Source: Methylocaldum szegediense
GTDB taxonomy: Bacteria; Pseudomonadota; Gammaproteobacteria; Methylococcales; Methylococcaceae
Reading direction: 5' to 3'
NCBI RefSeq assembly: GCF_949769195.1
Contig: NZ_OX458333.1
Span: 62,001-126,000 of the forward strand
Length of the DNA: 64,000 nucleotides
Positions within the stretch are counted from its first letter, which is position 1, and each line of letters begins with the position of its first letter. Below the pieces are notes generated by a model. It was not told where the DNA came from, made no database searches, and was given only the letters and a program-made list of their open reading frames with translations. The position numbers and the translations under genes are program-made. Of this stretch, positions 46,994 through 55,858 are shown piece after piece.

Positions 46994-47236
46994 GTGCAAC
47001 GAAAATCTTGTCATACCGAAACGCTAGCCCGTAGCGAAGTCTGCTCGGTCGAGTACTGCCGCGGGTGTGCCGTGTTCCATGTCAATTTGGGCGCCGTCAC
47101 GTTGCATTTCCGGCCGTCCACGTTTCGAGTGTTGTGCACCACTCTGAACACAGCACTTGCGCGATTCAGACATGTCCGTCCGGTGTTGTCATCTTATGCC
47201 TCGAACCAAGACGAGATCGTTGATAGCACACCTTGA
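46994..47236 (+). CDS. Small Cys-rich protein with GTG start
   Basis: The 80-residue protein begins at a GTG (46994) with a strong AAGGAGAG site 6 bp upstream. It has EVCSVEYCRGCAVFHVNLGA then VTLHFRPSTFRVLCTTLNTA. The CxxxxCxxC motif suggests a metal or cluster site; the following amphipathic segment is conserved-looking. No family is recognised. It lies between the Fur-controlled small gene and the convergent P-type ATPase gene, whose stop is 16 bp away. Confidence 0.6.
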   Translation: MQRKSCHTETLARSEVCSVEYCRGCAVFHVNLGAVTLHFRPSTFRVLCTTLNTALARFRHVRPVLSSYASNQDEIVDSTP

Positions 47237-47252
47237 GAGGCAAGAAACGCCT

Positions 47253-49406
47253 TCAAACGGTTGGTTCGGTTTCATTTCCGAGGTCGGGGTGAGCGGTGAA
47301 ACTGCCGCTCCTACCGAGAGTGCCCGGGATCGCCCGTTGTTTTAACGATCGAGTCAGTATTGCCAACGTGGTGCCATTGTGGAGCATGCCGGCGGCGATG
47401 GGAGGCAGCCATCCGAAGGTCGCCGCTACGAGAAGGAGAGAATTGACAACCACGTCGAGGCGGAAATTGCTATGGATGAGATCCAGGGTGCGAACGGCGA
47501 GTTCTCGTGCCTGGACCAGACCCTCAAGATCATCCCGCAGCAGGATCACGTCGGCCGCTTCGCGTGACAGAAGCGCTCCCCGCGGCATGGCGATGCCGAT
47601 ATGGGCAGAGACGAGCGCGGGCGCATCGTTGACGCCGTCACCGACGAATACGACTTTACCGCCGGCCGCTTTAAGCGTTTCGACGATTCGCAACTTGTCG
47701 TCCGGCGACTGCTCGGCGTACAGCTGATCGATACCCAGTTCCGCCGCCAGGGCTTCGGCCCGGTGCCGGGCATCGCCGGTTAGCATGATTCGCTGATCGA
47801 TTCCAAGGGTCTTGAGCCGAGCGAGTACGCCAGCGGCATCTTCGCGGACCTGATCGCGCAAGGCGACGTAGCCGATCAAGGTCTTGTCCTCCGCAACGTA
47901 GAGTAAGGTCTTGCCTTCCGCGAACCGATCGGAAAGGGCCTGTTCATGGGAAGCGAACGAGATACCGACATGTTTTTCCAGATAGTGGCGGCTGCCCACG
48001 AAAATCTTTCTTCCATTCACCACCGTATTCAGACCGTGAGCAATCACGAATTCGACAGCGCCGTGATCCACATGGCGATACCCGCGATGTTCGGCATATT
48101 TCACCAAGGCTTCCGCATACGGATGGCGGGTGTGTTCTTCCAACGAGGCCGCCAAGGCCAGAAGCTGCTCGGCGGAACGGTCAGACCTCAGAGGGACGAC
48201 ATCGGTGATTTCCAGCCGACTGTGGGTGAGCGTGCCGGTCTTGTCGAACACGACGGTATCGGCACCCGCCAGGTTTTCCAGCGCCTGCGCCCCCCGGAAC
48301 AGAATGCCGGCCTCGGCAGCATCGTGCATCCCCGAGATGAAGGCGAGCGGCGTGCCGAGCTTGATGGCGCAGGAATAATCGATTAGAAACACCGAGGCTA
48401 CTCGCCTGGGGTCTAGGGTCAGGGCGAGGATCAGCCCTCCCAAGGCGAAGGTCAGGTACACCAGGCGGTCGCCCAGTTGTTCGGCGAGGCGCTGGGTGTC
48501 GGACGGGCGGCGCAGGGATTCCTCGATATAGCGCCCCAGCGCCGCCGCCGCGGTGTCCTCGCCGACCCGAATAGCCCGGAGCACCAATCGCCCTTCCGTG
48601 ACCAAGCCGCCGGCCAAAACCTCTTCGCCTTGCTCCTTGCGAACCGGCACGCTTTCGCCGGTTAGGGCGGATTGGTCGAGCAGCGCCGAGCCGTGTTCAA
48701 CCCGGCCATCCACCGGAACCGAATCGCCCGGTCCTACCACGACATGCTCGTTTTCTCTGATCTCCGAAGCGTCGACCCGGCGGAGTTCTCCGTCCCGTTC
48801 CACCCAGGCCTGTTCCGGCGGACGTTTCAACAATCGTTTGAGAAGACCGTGGGCCTGCCGTTCGGCGCGGGCCTCAAGATAACCGCCGGTCTGGATCAGC
48901 AGGTGGGTGGCGTTGGCGGTGAAAAAACCGCCTTGTGCCGCCGCGATGCTTACCGCCAGCGCGTCCAGCACTTCCATCTTGACGCCGCGACTCAGCAGGG
49001 TTCGGATGCCCTTGATGACGGTAGGGCTGATCGACGCTAAGGTTACCGCCGCCTTGAGCGGAGCCGGCAAAAGCGGCAGCAAGAGGAGCGCCAGGGACGA
49101 AACGATGAGCGGAGCACGATTCGGGCGGGAGGATGGTTCAGGATCGCATCTGTTCAAGAAGGCGTTAGGGGGCAGGGCAGCGAGCCATTGCAGCAGACTA
49201 GCGCGGACTTCGGCACGCCCATCATAGGTCACAACCAGCGAGCGGGCCGGGCGATTGGTCCTGACCGTTCTTACCCCGTCCAGATCGGCGATCTGGGCTT
49301 CGAATTCAGGGACAGCGAAATAGGGTTGGGCCAGCCGGGCGAGCCGCAATCGGATTCGATCGGGTAGTTCATGGATGATTCGAAAGCCTTCTGTCTGCGT
49401 CTTCAT
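47253..49406 (-). CDS. P1B-type metal ATPase with SCA transmembrane motif (P1B-6/FezB-like)
   Basis: The 717-residue pump has an N-terminal HMA-like domain without CxxC (RIIHELPDRIRLRLARLAQP), an actuator TGE (SALTGESVPV), the phosphorylation site VVFDKTGTLT, HP locus EEHTRHPYAEAL, and VFVGDGVNDAPAL hinge. In place of CPC, the metal-site helix reads LIDYSCAIKLGTPLAF. SCA is the motif of the P1B-6 group, which includes FezB of the ferrosome system. Start at 49406 (MKTQTEGFRI) follows AAAGGAAAC. The neighbouring Fur boxes, Cys-rich proteins and EcsC gene support an iron role; transport of iron is inference. Confidence 0.88.
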   Translation of the reverse strand: MKTQTEGFRIIHELPDRIRLRLARLAQPYFAVPEFEAQIADLDGVRTVRTNRPARSLVVTYDGRAEVRASLLQWLAALPPNAFLNRCDPEPSSRPNRAPLIVSSLALLLLPLLPAPLKAAVTLASISPTVIKGIRTLLSRGVKMEVLDALAVSIAAAQGGFFTANATHLLIQTGGYLEARAERQAHGLLKRLLKRPPEQAWVERDGELRRVDASEIRENEHVVVGPGDSVPVDGRVEHGSALLDQSALTGESVPVRKEQGEEVLAGGLVTEGRLVLRAIRVGEDTAAAALGRYIEESLRRPSDTQRLAEQLGDRLVYLTFALGGLILALTLDPRRVASVFLIDYSCAIKLGTPLAFISGMHDAAEAGILFRGAQALENLAGADTVVFDKTGTLTHSRLEITDVVPLRSDRSAEQLLALAASLEEHTRHPYAEALVKYAEHRGYRHVDHGAVEFVIAHGLNTVVNGRKIFVGSRHYLEKHVGISFASHEQALSDRFAEGKTLLYVAEDKTLIGYVALRDQVREDAAGVLARLKTLGIDQRIMLTGDARHRAEALAAELGIDQLYAEQSPDDKLRIVETLKAAGGKVVFVGDGVNDAPALVSAHIGIAMPRGALLSREAADVILLRDDLEGLVQARELAVRTLDLIHSNFRLDVVVNSLLLVAATFGWLPPIAAGMLHNGTTLAILTRSLKQRAIPGTLGRSGSFTAHPDLGNETEPTV

Positions 49407-49508
49407 GTTTCCTTTGACGACCTTCAACGGCTGCGTTTTTTCCTGCTAAAGCTTCTGGGTGTTACGGAAGCTCTGATTATGTCCTTTGACAGGCTTGTCC
49501 TGAGGTTC

Positions 49509-49912
49509 TATGGTTCATGGCAAGCTGCCGACCCGAGTTTTCCGCCGCCCATATTTCTGACTACCCGACCCGATCTGGGAGACGTGTCCCAAGGCAAGTG
49601 GGTCACGACTGCCAACTACTACGACCTCTTCAACGGCATCATCAACCCCAAGCAACTGGAAGGTTTAAGGCTTTTGGTCACGCCGTTTTCTCAGCAACAG
49701 TTCAACGCGACGGAGGACAGTCGGTCTGAGAAACCTTCTCTCGGCGTAGCCTGCTTCGATTGCCATGTCAACGGACATACCAACGCCGCCACACATCTCG
49801 TCGGCGATATTCGTCCGCAGGAGTTATGCCACCGCATCGACACGCCTAGTCTCCGCGGCGTGAACGTTCAGCGCTTGTTCGGTTCGCAGCGGGCCCTCAA
49901 GACCACAGTGCG
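49509..49912 (+). pseudogene. Relic of a di-heme cytochrome c peroxidase/MauG-like protein
   Basis: The frame reads SWQAADPSFPPPIFLTTRPD, LGDVSQGKWVTTANYYDLFN, GVACFDCHVNGHTNAATHLV, GDIRPQELCHRIDTPSLRGV and NVQRLFGSQRALKT. CFDCH is a c-type heme site (CxxCH) and RIDTPSLRG is typical of the peroxidase family's second domain. There is no signal peptide and the first heme domain and C-terminus are missing; the frame enters a dispersed repeat at about 49905. It is therefore an internal fragment. Confidence 0.7.
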
Positions 49913-50288
49913 TCATTTCGGACATTCAACTGCGATTATTCGGATCAGTAAACCGCATCCGATCTCTCGAACGAATGCTGGATATGCACTGGGCGTTCGA
50001 ATCCTTGTAAGAAGAACTGGAACGTCGACTAGCTTAACCAGCAAGCCAATGCCTGTGATGACCAGGAACTGAAAGCGCAAGATTCGTCGGCAAGGAATTG
50101 CCGACAAATGTCTGACTCGGTTCGCCCTAGCCGAAGGCGCCAACGACTTCCGCCAAGCCTGGTTAGCCATGTGAACAAGATGAAAACGCCCTAACGGCGC
50201 GCCTGCTGGTCTTGATCGGGAGACCTGGGGTCGCAAAGTCCGTGGTGGGGTTTCAGCGTGAATTTCGCTTGACGTGAGCGCATTTAAA

Positions 50289-50308
50289 ATGATAATGATT
50301 CTCAATCA
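50289..50308. promoter_or_regulatory. Fur box
   Basis: ATGATAATGATTCTCAATCA is a strong match to the Fur consensus (GATAATGATTCTCAATC core). It lies 166 bp upstream of the EcsC-family gene; no convincing gene lies between. Confidence 0.75.
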
Positions 50309-50473
50309 AATATCCCTCTCGTTTGCGACAGATGTGCGGTTATCGCGTGTCCCACAAGGTCGCGATAGTCGATCGAACGCGACTCTGAATGGCTTGGAAC
50401 ACGCTGTCGGCCACGTTGCCGAAGATCGAATCCGCCGGTCGGCGTCTTCAAGGACCTAAAAGGTGACTCGACG

Positions 50474-51346
50474 ATGAAACTTGAATACGACTGCTCTTCG
50501 CCTAGATCGGGCGTCATCGAACTGGCGGCTGAAGACCGTCGCCGGCTACGGGAGGCTTTCCGCTGTCTCGAATACCCCAGTTTTGCCGCTCATCTGGCTC
50601 ATGTCGTCGGTACACCGGTCGACAAGGGGCTCAAGCTGATACCGCCGCGCTGGCACCGCCATTTCTCCCGTCTTTTGCAGGCGTGCATGGCCCGCCTCTT
50701 GGATGTCGCAGTCACCTGCCTCGGGCCGCGACGACTTCGCAGCGAACGCTATTACCGTCGCATGGCGCGGACCGCGGGCGTGATCGGCGGATTTCTGGGC
50801 GGTTCCGCATTGTTGGTGGAATTGCCTATCACGACCTTGATTATGCTCGCTGCCATTGCCGAAATCGCCCGCAGCGAAGGCGAAGATCTGAACCGGCTGG
50901 AGACCCGTCTGGCCGGCCTCGAAGTTTTCGCCCTCGGAGGACGCTCGAAGGTCGACGATGCCGCCGATACCGGTTATTACGGCCTGCGCCTGGCTCTCGA
51001 AGCCGCCGTCAAACAGGCGTCGCGCCAGATTGCGGAGCAAGGCTTAAGCCGGAAAGGAGCACCCGCCATCAGCCGCATGATACTGATCGTATCCGAGCAA
51101 TTCGGGCTGACGCTGTCCGAAAAAGCCGCCGCGGAAATGCTGCCCTTAGTCGGCGCGGTCGGCGGCGCTTTCATCAACGATCTGTTCGTCCGGCATTTTC
51201 AAAGCATGGCTCGCAGCCATTTCGTCATGCGGCGGCTGGAACGCCGTTACGGGCGGTCTTATATCGAGGCCGAGTACCGGAAGCTGAAATCGGTTCGGCA
51301 TGAGCGCGAAGTAGATACGTCGGCCATGGCGGCTCGGTCCGCATGA
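50474..51346 (+). CDS. EcsC-family protein
   Basis: The 290-residue protein matches EcsC-family features: an N-terminal helical region, a glycine-rich hydrophobic hairpin (GVIGGFLGGSALLVELPITT then LIMLAAIAEIA), DTGYYGLRLALEAAVKQ, and EMLPLVGAVGGAFINDLFVR. Family members are membrane-associated helical proteins; mechanism is poorly known. The Fur box upstream places it in the iron regulon with the P1B-6-type ATPase. A start at 50474 fits the preceding AAAAGGTGA. The 163 bp before it show nothing else. Confidence 0.85.
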   Translation: MKLEYDCSSPRSGVIELAAEDRRRLREAFRCLEYPSFAAHLAHVVGTPVDKGLKLIPPRWHRHFSRLLQACMARLLDVAVTCLGPRRLRSERYYRRMARTAGVIGGFLGGSALLVELPITTLIMLAAIAEIARSEGEDLNRLETRLAGLEVFALGGRSKVDDAADTGYYGLRLALEAAVKQASRQIAEQGLSRKGAPAISRMILIVSEQFGLTLSEKAAAEMLPLVGAVGGAFINDLFVRHFQSMARSHFVMRRLERRYGRSYIEAEYRKLKSVRHEREVDTSAMAARSA

Positions 51347-51899
51347 TGCCGACGAGGATTATTCGTCGAAAATCGCCAAGCATTTCTACTCACGCCTGCT
51401 TTGCGATCTTTTGATTAAAGGTATCTCTGAGCAAGTGGATTCGGTTCGTGCCCTTCGACAAGCCCGGGACTGTCCTGTCGAAGGACTTAACCCAAGTCCG
51501 GCAGCTGGGTAGAACCTGAAAAGCGCCAGGCCCTCATCCCCAGCCCTTCTCCGAGAGGGAGAAGGGACTTCGGCCCCTCGCCCTTTGGGAGAGAGGTTGG
51601 ACTGAGGGAATGCGGCGACTGATGGGGCAGTGCGTCATTCTGGAAATTCAACTGCGGTTATTAGGTTAATCGGAGCTACCAAAAAGATGGGTCAAGTGTC
51701 GCCCCGCTCGCCCTACCGCCTTTACCCAGAACACAACGCGGCGGTATCGAAACTATCTCCGACCACAACGTCAAGTACCCGGCAGAAGGGCATTTGCGAA
51801 ACGCGCGCATTGTTTTTCGTACCGATCAATTCGGCCGTTCGCGGGGCTTTCGGATACAACGCACCGCTTAGAATGCCTTGATTTCGAATTGAAGGTGCA
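51347..51899. repeat. Intergenic region with dispersed repeat
   Basis: About 51510-51670 reads CCTGAAAAGCGCCAGGCCCT ... TGATGGGGCAGTGCGTCATT, then GGAAATTCAACTGCGG. The same unit occurs inverted at about 53668-53825 and partly at 49903-49950 (AGTGCGTCATTTCGGACATT). The remaining part (51671-51899) has no gene that I can support. Confidence 0.65.
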
Positions 51900-52721
51900 A
51901 TGTCCGCTGTCACTGCTCCACCGCTTTCGCGGCACCCAACCCGCCCGCGCCGGCTAACGGTGCGGCAAACCGAACGCTTGAGTCCGCATCTGCTTCGTGT
52001 TCGCTTCTTTTCCGAAGATTTGCATGATTTCCCGGACGCCGTGCCCGGTGCGCACCTCAAGCTGTTCGTGCCGTCGCCCGGCGCCGCGGCGGTCTTGCCG
52101 ACGATCGGGCGCGGCGGTCCGGAATGGCCGGAAGGACCACGCCCGGCGGCGCGTACCTATAGTCTGCGGCGTTTCGATCGCACGCGTCGAACGCTGGATA
52201 TTGAGTTCGTACTGCACGGCAACGATGGACCCGGCTCGCGTTGGGCGGCCCGTGCCCAAGCCGGAGACAGCATCGGAGTGGCCGGCCCGGGCGGGCCAAA
52301 GCTTTCGTGCAGCGATGCCGATTTCCACCTGCTCGCGGGCGATTTGACGGCGCTGCCGGCGATCGCCGCGGTTCTGGAAACTCTACCGGCGTCGGCGCGC
52401 GGCGCGGTCTTGATCGAAGTGGAAGATACCGGTGACGAGCTTGATCTTTGCCATCCGCCCGGCGTGAAGCTGCACTGGCTGCGGGGCGGCGCTACCAGCC
52501 AGTTGCCGGACGCAGTGCGCGAAATCGATTGGCCGTCGTCGGCCCGGATCTTCGCCACCATCGCCGGTGAAAACGACGCGGTGCTCGCCATCCGCCGCCA
52601 TCTACGCAGGGACCGCGGCGTGCCGGCCGAGTCGCTGTACGCGGTGCCGTACTGGCGTCGCGGTCGACGGGAAGAGGAGTATCACGAAGAACGCCATCGT
52701 CTGATGGAGACCGATTCATGA
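51900..52721 (+). CDS. Siderophore-interacting protein (FAD-dependent ferric-siderophore reductase)
   Basis: The 273-residue protein has the SIP/ViuB FAD-binding domain (RTYSLRRFDRTRRTLDIEFV with RxYS and HGNDGPGSRWAARAQAGDSI) and a C-terminal NAD(P)H-binding fold (HLLAGDLTALPAIAAVLETL then WPSSARIFATIAGEND). It releases iron from imported ferric siderophores in the cytoplasm. It overlaps the next gene by 4 bp, so reductase and binding protein are co-translated. The tail RRGRREEEYHEERH is normal for the family. Confidence 0.94.
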   Translation: MSAVTAPPLSRHPTRPRRLTVRQTERLSPHLLRVRFFSEDLHDFPDAVPGAHLKLFVPSPGAAAVLPTIGRGGPEWPEGPRPAARTYSLRRFDRTRRTLDIEFVLHGNDGPGSRWAARAQAGDSIGVAGPGGPKLSCSDADFHLLAGDLTALPAIAAVLETLPASARGAVLIEVEDTGDELDLCHPPGVKLHWLRGGATSQLPDAVREIDWPSSARIFATIAGENDAVLAIRRHLRRDRGVPAESLYAVPYWRRGRREEEYHEERHRLMETDS

Positions 52722-53662
52722 ATCCGGCGCTGAGTCTCGCATCGATTGTTCTGCTCGTGTTGTTAACGGCCTGTGACCGTTCCACCACCGGTTCGAACGC
52801 TCCGGAGCTTGCGAGCCAAGAAATGACCGATGCGGTGGGGCGCGTGGTACGGATACCCGCAACCCCGCGGCGAATACTGGCGCTGAGCGAACTGGACCTG
52901 GACGCCTTGCTCGCTCTCGGCTTACGGCCGGTCGGCGCGACGAACGCCCGTGGCAGCGATAGCCCGCCCGCTTATCTCGGCACGCGCGCCGCCGGCATCG
53001 AAAGTCTCGGCAATGTCGCCCAGCCCTCACTGGACCGCATCGCGGTCTTGCAGCCGGACCTGATACTCGCCGGCGGTCAAGCCGATCCGGAGCGGCTGGC
53101 CCAGTTGGAAGCTATCGCGCCGACCGTGGTCAGTTTCACTCCCGGAGAATTCTGGCAGGACAGCTTTCGGCGGATCGCCGAGGCCGTAGCCCGCCCGGAC
53201 GAGGCGCAACGGGTCCTCGACGAGTACCGCAAACGGGCAGCGGCCTTGCGGGAAAAACTTGCGGCCCATGCCGGCGAGTCAGTGAGCATCGTTCGTCTGA
53301 CGCCGAACGGCCCCATGTTCATGCTCGGCGACGCCTTCGCCGGGCGTGTGCTGGCCGATCTGAGCCTGGTGCGGCCCCCGGCTCAGCGTGCTCCGGGGGC
53401 GGGTCACGGACCTCCGCTCAGCCGTGAAAGGCTGGCCGATATCGACGGCGACTGGCTGTTCATCGGCAACTACACGCCCGATCCGAATGGCGTGGCTGCG
53501 CTGCGCGGGGAGCCTGCTTTCGCCGGATTGCGGGCGGCACAGCGTGGCCATGTGCGCGAAGTCGATGCGACGTTGTGGACCATGATCGGCGGTCCTCTGG
53601 CGGCGAAAGCCGTGCTGGACGACGTCGAGAGGGCCATGCTTGGCGCAACTTTGGAACCATGA
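52718..53662 (+). CDS. Iron-siderophore ABC transporter binding lipoprotein
   Basis: The 314-residue protein has a lipoprotein signal with lipobox LLTAC (Cys19), then the class III binding fold: DAVGRVVRIPATPRRILALS, LDLDALLALGLRPVGA, PSLDRIAVLQPDLILAGG, TVVSFTPGEFWQDSFRRIAE and a C-terminal half ending GPLAAKAVLDDVERAM. It captures the ferric siderophore in the periplasm and hands it to the FecCD permeases downstream. A repeat of about 150 bp separates it from the first permease. Confidence 0.93.
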   Translation: MNPALSLASIVLLVLLTACDRSTTGSNAPELASQEMTDAVGRVVRIPATPRRILALSELDLDALLALGLRPVGATNARGSDSPPAYLGTRAAGIESLGNVAQPSLDRIAVLQPDLILAGGQADPERLAQLEAIAPTVVSFTPGEFWQDSFRRIAEAVARPDEAQRVLDEYRKRAAALREKLAAHAGESVSIVRLTPNGPMFMLGDAFAGRVLADLSLVRPPAQRAPGAGHGPPLSRERLADIDGDWLFIGNYTPDPNGVAALRGEPAFAGLRAAQRGHVREVDATLWTMIGGPLAAKAVLDDVERAMLGATLEP

Positions 53663-53667
53663 AGCTG

Positions 53668-53825
53668 AAAAACTGTAGTTGAGTTTCCGAAATGACCGCA
53701 ATGCCCCATCAGCCGCTGCATTCCATCACCTTAACCCCGCGCCTAGAGGAAAGGAGGCGAAACTCCCTTGTCCCTCTGAGAGAAGCGTTGGGGATGAGGG
53801 CCTGGCGCTTTTCAGGTGGTATCCG
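53668..53825 (-). repeat. Dispersed repeat, inverted copy
   Basis: Read on the minus strand the segment gives CCTGAAAAGCGCCAGGCCCT ... TGATGGGGCATTGCGGTCAT, then AAACTCAACTACAG, matching 51510-51670 in opposite orientation. The two copies bracket the reductase and binding-protein genes. Confidence 0.7.
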
Positions 53826-53840
53826 ACTGCCCGATTTAGC

Positions 53841-54878
53841 ATGAAGAAAGCCGTACCCCTATCGACCTTGCCCGGCTACGTTCTGCTACTCGTGCTGACA
53901 GCGATGCTGAGCCTTGCTTCTGTAAGCATGGGGGCGGGCAGTGTCGGTTTGGAGGAAAGCGTCGACTGGCTGCTGGGCGGCATGCACAGCAGTGATGCGC
54001 AAGTCGATCTTGTGCTTGGTGAACTGCGTCTGCCGCGAGTGTTGAAGGCGCTGGCGTTGGGTGCGGCACTCGGCGCAGCGGGGGTGTTGTTGCAGGCAGT
54101 GACGCGCAATCCGCTGGCCGAGACCGGCTTGTTGGGCGTCAATAGCGGCGCAGCCCTGGCTGTGGCGCTAGGTATCGCTCTGGCCGGGGGGCTGACGCCG
54201 GGCTTGCAAATCTCCTGGGCTCTCGGCGGGGCGTTGACCGGCAGTGCCTTAGCGTTGATTCTCGCGCACGCAGGCCGGGGCCATGCCTCGCCGCTGCGCC
54301 TGGTGCTGGCAGGGCTCGCGATCGGCGCTACCTGCCAAAGCCTGACCGCCTGGCTGTCGCTGGCGAGCAGCGCTAATCTCGACCAGTTCCGATTCTGGGT
54401 GCTCGGCTCGCTGACCCATCCGCACGCCGGCCTGCTCGTGCCGGGCTTGGCTCTGATCGGGATCGGTCTCACGTTGGCGGTCCTGTTGGTCCGCCCCTTG
54501 TCGGCGCTGACCCTGGGTGACGATTTGGCTCGCGCTCTCGGCCATCGGCCAGGACCGATCCGGGCGCTGACGGTCATGACCGTCGCGCTTCTGGCCGGAA
54601 CTGCAGTCGCGCTGGCCGGCCCCATCGCGTTTCTCGGCCTAATAGCACCCTATTGCGCTCGTGCGCTCGCCGGCGTCACGATCGGCGAGCAGCTCGCCTT
54701 CGCGATTCCGATCGGCGCCGCGTTGCTGCTGCTCGCGGATCTCGCCGCCCGATTGATCGTCGCGCCTTACGAGGCGCCCATGAGCGCGGTGCTGGCACTG
54801 GTCGGCGCGCCGTTGCTGATCTGGATCGTGCATCGCGACGCCACTTTGGCGCTGAGCCGCACCGGAGCGGAATGCTGA
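53841..54878 (+). CDS. Iron-siderophore ABC permease (FecCD family), first subunit
   Basis: The 345-residue protein shows the FecCD pattern: LGELRLPRVLKALALGAALG, LLQAVTRNPLAETGLLGVNS, WVLGSLTHPHAGLL, and the ATPase-contact segment FLGLIAPYCARALAGVTIGE near the C-terminus, with about ten membrane segments. It forms half of the import channel with the next gene. The start at 53841 (MKKAVPLSTL) is chosen since upstream codons lie in the dispersed repeat. Confidence 0.94.
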   Translation: MKKAVPLSTLPGYVLLLVLTAMLSLASVSMGAGSVGLEESVDWLLGGMHSSDAQVDLVLGELRLPRVLKALALGAALGAAGVLLQAVTRNPLAETGLLGVNSGAALAVALGIALAGGLTPGLQISWALGGALTGSALALILAHAGRGHASPLRLVLAGLAIGATCQSLTAWLSLASSANLDQFRFWVLGSLTHPHAGLLVPGLALIGIGLTLAVLLVRPLSALTLGDDLARALGHRPGPIRALTVMTVALLAGTAVALAGPIAFLGLIAPYCARALAGVTIGEQLAFAIPIGAALLLLADLAARLIVAPYEAPMSAVLALVGAPLLIWIVHRDATLALSRTGAEC

Positions 54879-55858
54879 TGAGCTGGACGCTCCGGATTGG
54901 TTTGGTCCCCGCATTGGCATTGTTGGCCCTTGCAGCGCTGGCTGCGGGTTCCCCTTGGTTGTCGCCGGGGCAGTTGCTGGCGTGTCTCGACGGTAGCGGC
55001 CCACCCTGGTTGAGCACTCTGGTTTTCCAAATTCGGCTACCACGGCTGTGCGCAGCGCTGGTGGTCGGCTCCGCACTCGGATGCGCCGGCGCCTTGTTGC
55101 AGGCGCTCGCGCGCAACCGTTTGGCGAGTCCCGATCTGCTCGGTGTTAACGACGGCGCATTGCTGGCGCTGGCCGTCACCTTGGTGGTGAGCCCCGCCGG
55201 ACTGGTCGGTCCGTGGTGGTGCGCTTTGATCGGTGCTTTGACGACTGCGTTGTTCACGCTGCTGGCCGCCGGCGGCGTCGGCACCCAGGGCTATCGTGTG
55301 CTGGTCGTCGGACTAGGAGTCGCTAGCCTGTTGCGGGCCGGTTTCGATATCGCCATGGCGACTCTGCCGATCTTCCATGCCGGCGGGATGTACGCCTTCA
55401 GCGTTGGCAGTTTGACCGGCCGGACCTGGCCGCTGCTGACGATCGCAGCCCTCGTGCTCGGTTTATTGTTGGCGGCAACGTTCCCTCTGACTCGAAGCCT
55501 GACATTGCTCGGCTTGCACGATGACAGCATCCGCAGTCTCGGTGTGCGTCTCGAACATTTGCGCCTTGCCATCCTGCTGCTCGCCGCCGCGCTCGCCGGA
55601 CTCGCCGTTAGCGTGTCGGGGCCGGTGGGGTTTGTTGCCATCGCCGCTCCGATCTTTGCACGCCGGCTATCGGTGGATGGATCGGCGCCGTTCTGGAGTG
55701 CTGCCGTAATCGGCGCGGCCCTGGTCATCGCCGCCGATCTGCTTGGACGGGTGCTCGCACCGCCGGTCGAAATCCCGGCCGGAGTCGTGACCGGGTTACT
55801 GGGCGGGCCTTTTCTGCTGTGGCTGCTATTGCGGCCTTCGCCTTACGGAGTTAGCTGA
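54872..55858 (+). CDS. Iron-siderophore ABC permease (FecCD family), second subunit
   Basis: The 328-residue protein repeats the FecCD features: FQIRLPRLCAALVVGSALGC, LLQALARNRLASPDLLGVND, FSVGSLTGRTWPLL, GPVGFVAIAAPIFARRLSVD. It pairs with the first permease. Two starts are possible: ATG at 54872 (MLMSWT) or ATG at 54878 overlapping the upstream stop (TGATG). Its stop TGA overlaps the ATG of the ATPase gene by one base. Tight packing indicates one transcript. Confidence 0.94.
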   Translation: MLMSWTLRIGLVPALALLALAALAAGSPWLSPGQLLACLDGSGPPWLSTLVFQIRLPRLCAALVVGSALGCAGALLQALARNRLASPDLLGVNDGALLALAVTLVVSPAGLVGPWWCALIGALTTALFTLLAAGGVGTQGYRVLVVGLGVASLLRAGFDIAMATLPIFHAGGMYAFSVGSLTGRTWPLLTIAALVLGLLLAATFPLTRSLTLLGLHDDSIRSLGVRLEHLRLAILLLAAALAGLAVSVSGPVGFVAIAAPIFARRLSVDGSAPFWSAAVIGAALVIAADLLGRVLAPPVEIPAGVVTGLLGGPFLLWLLLRPSPYGVS

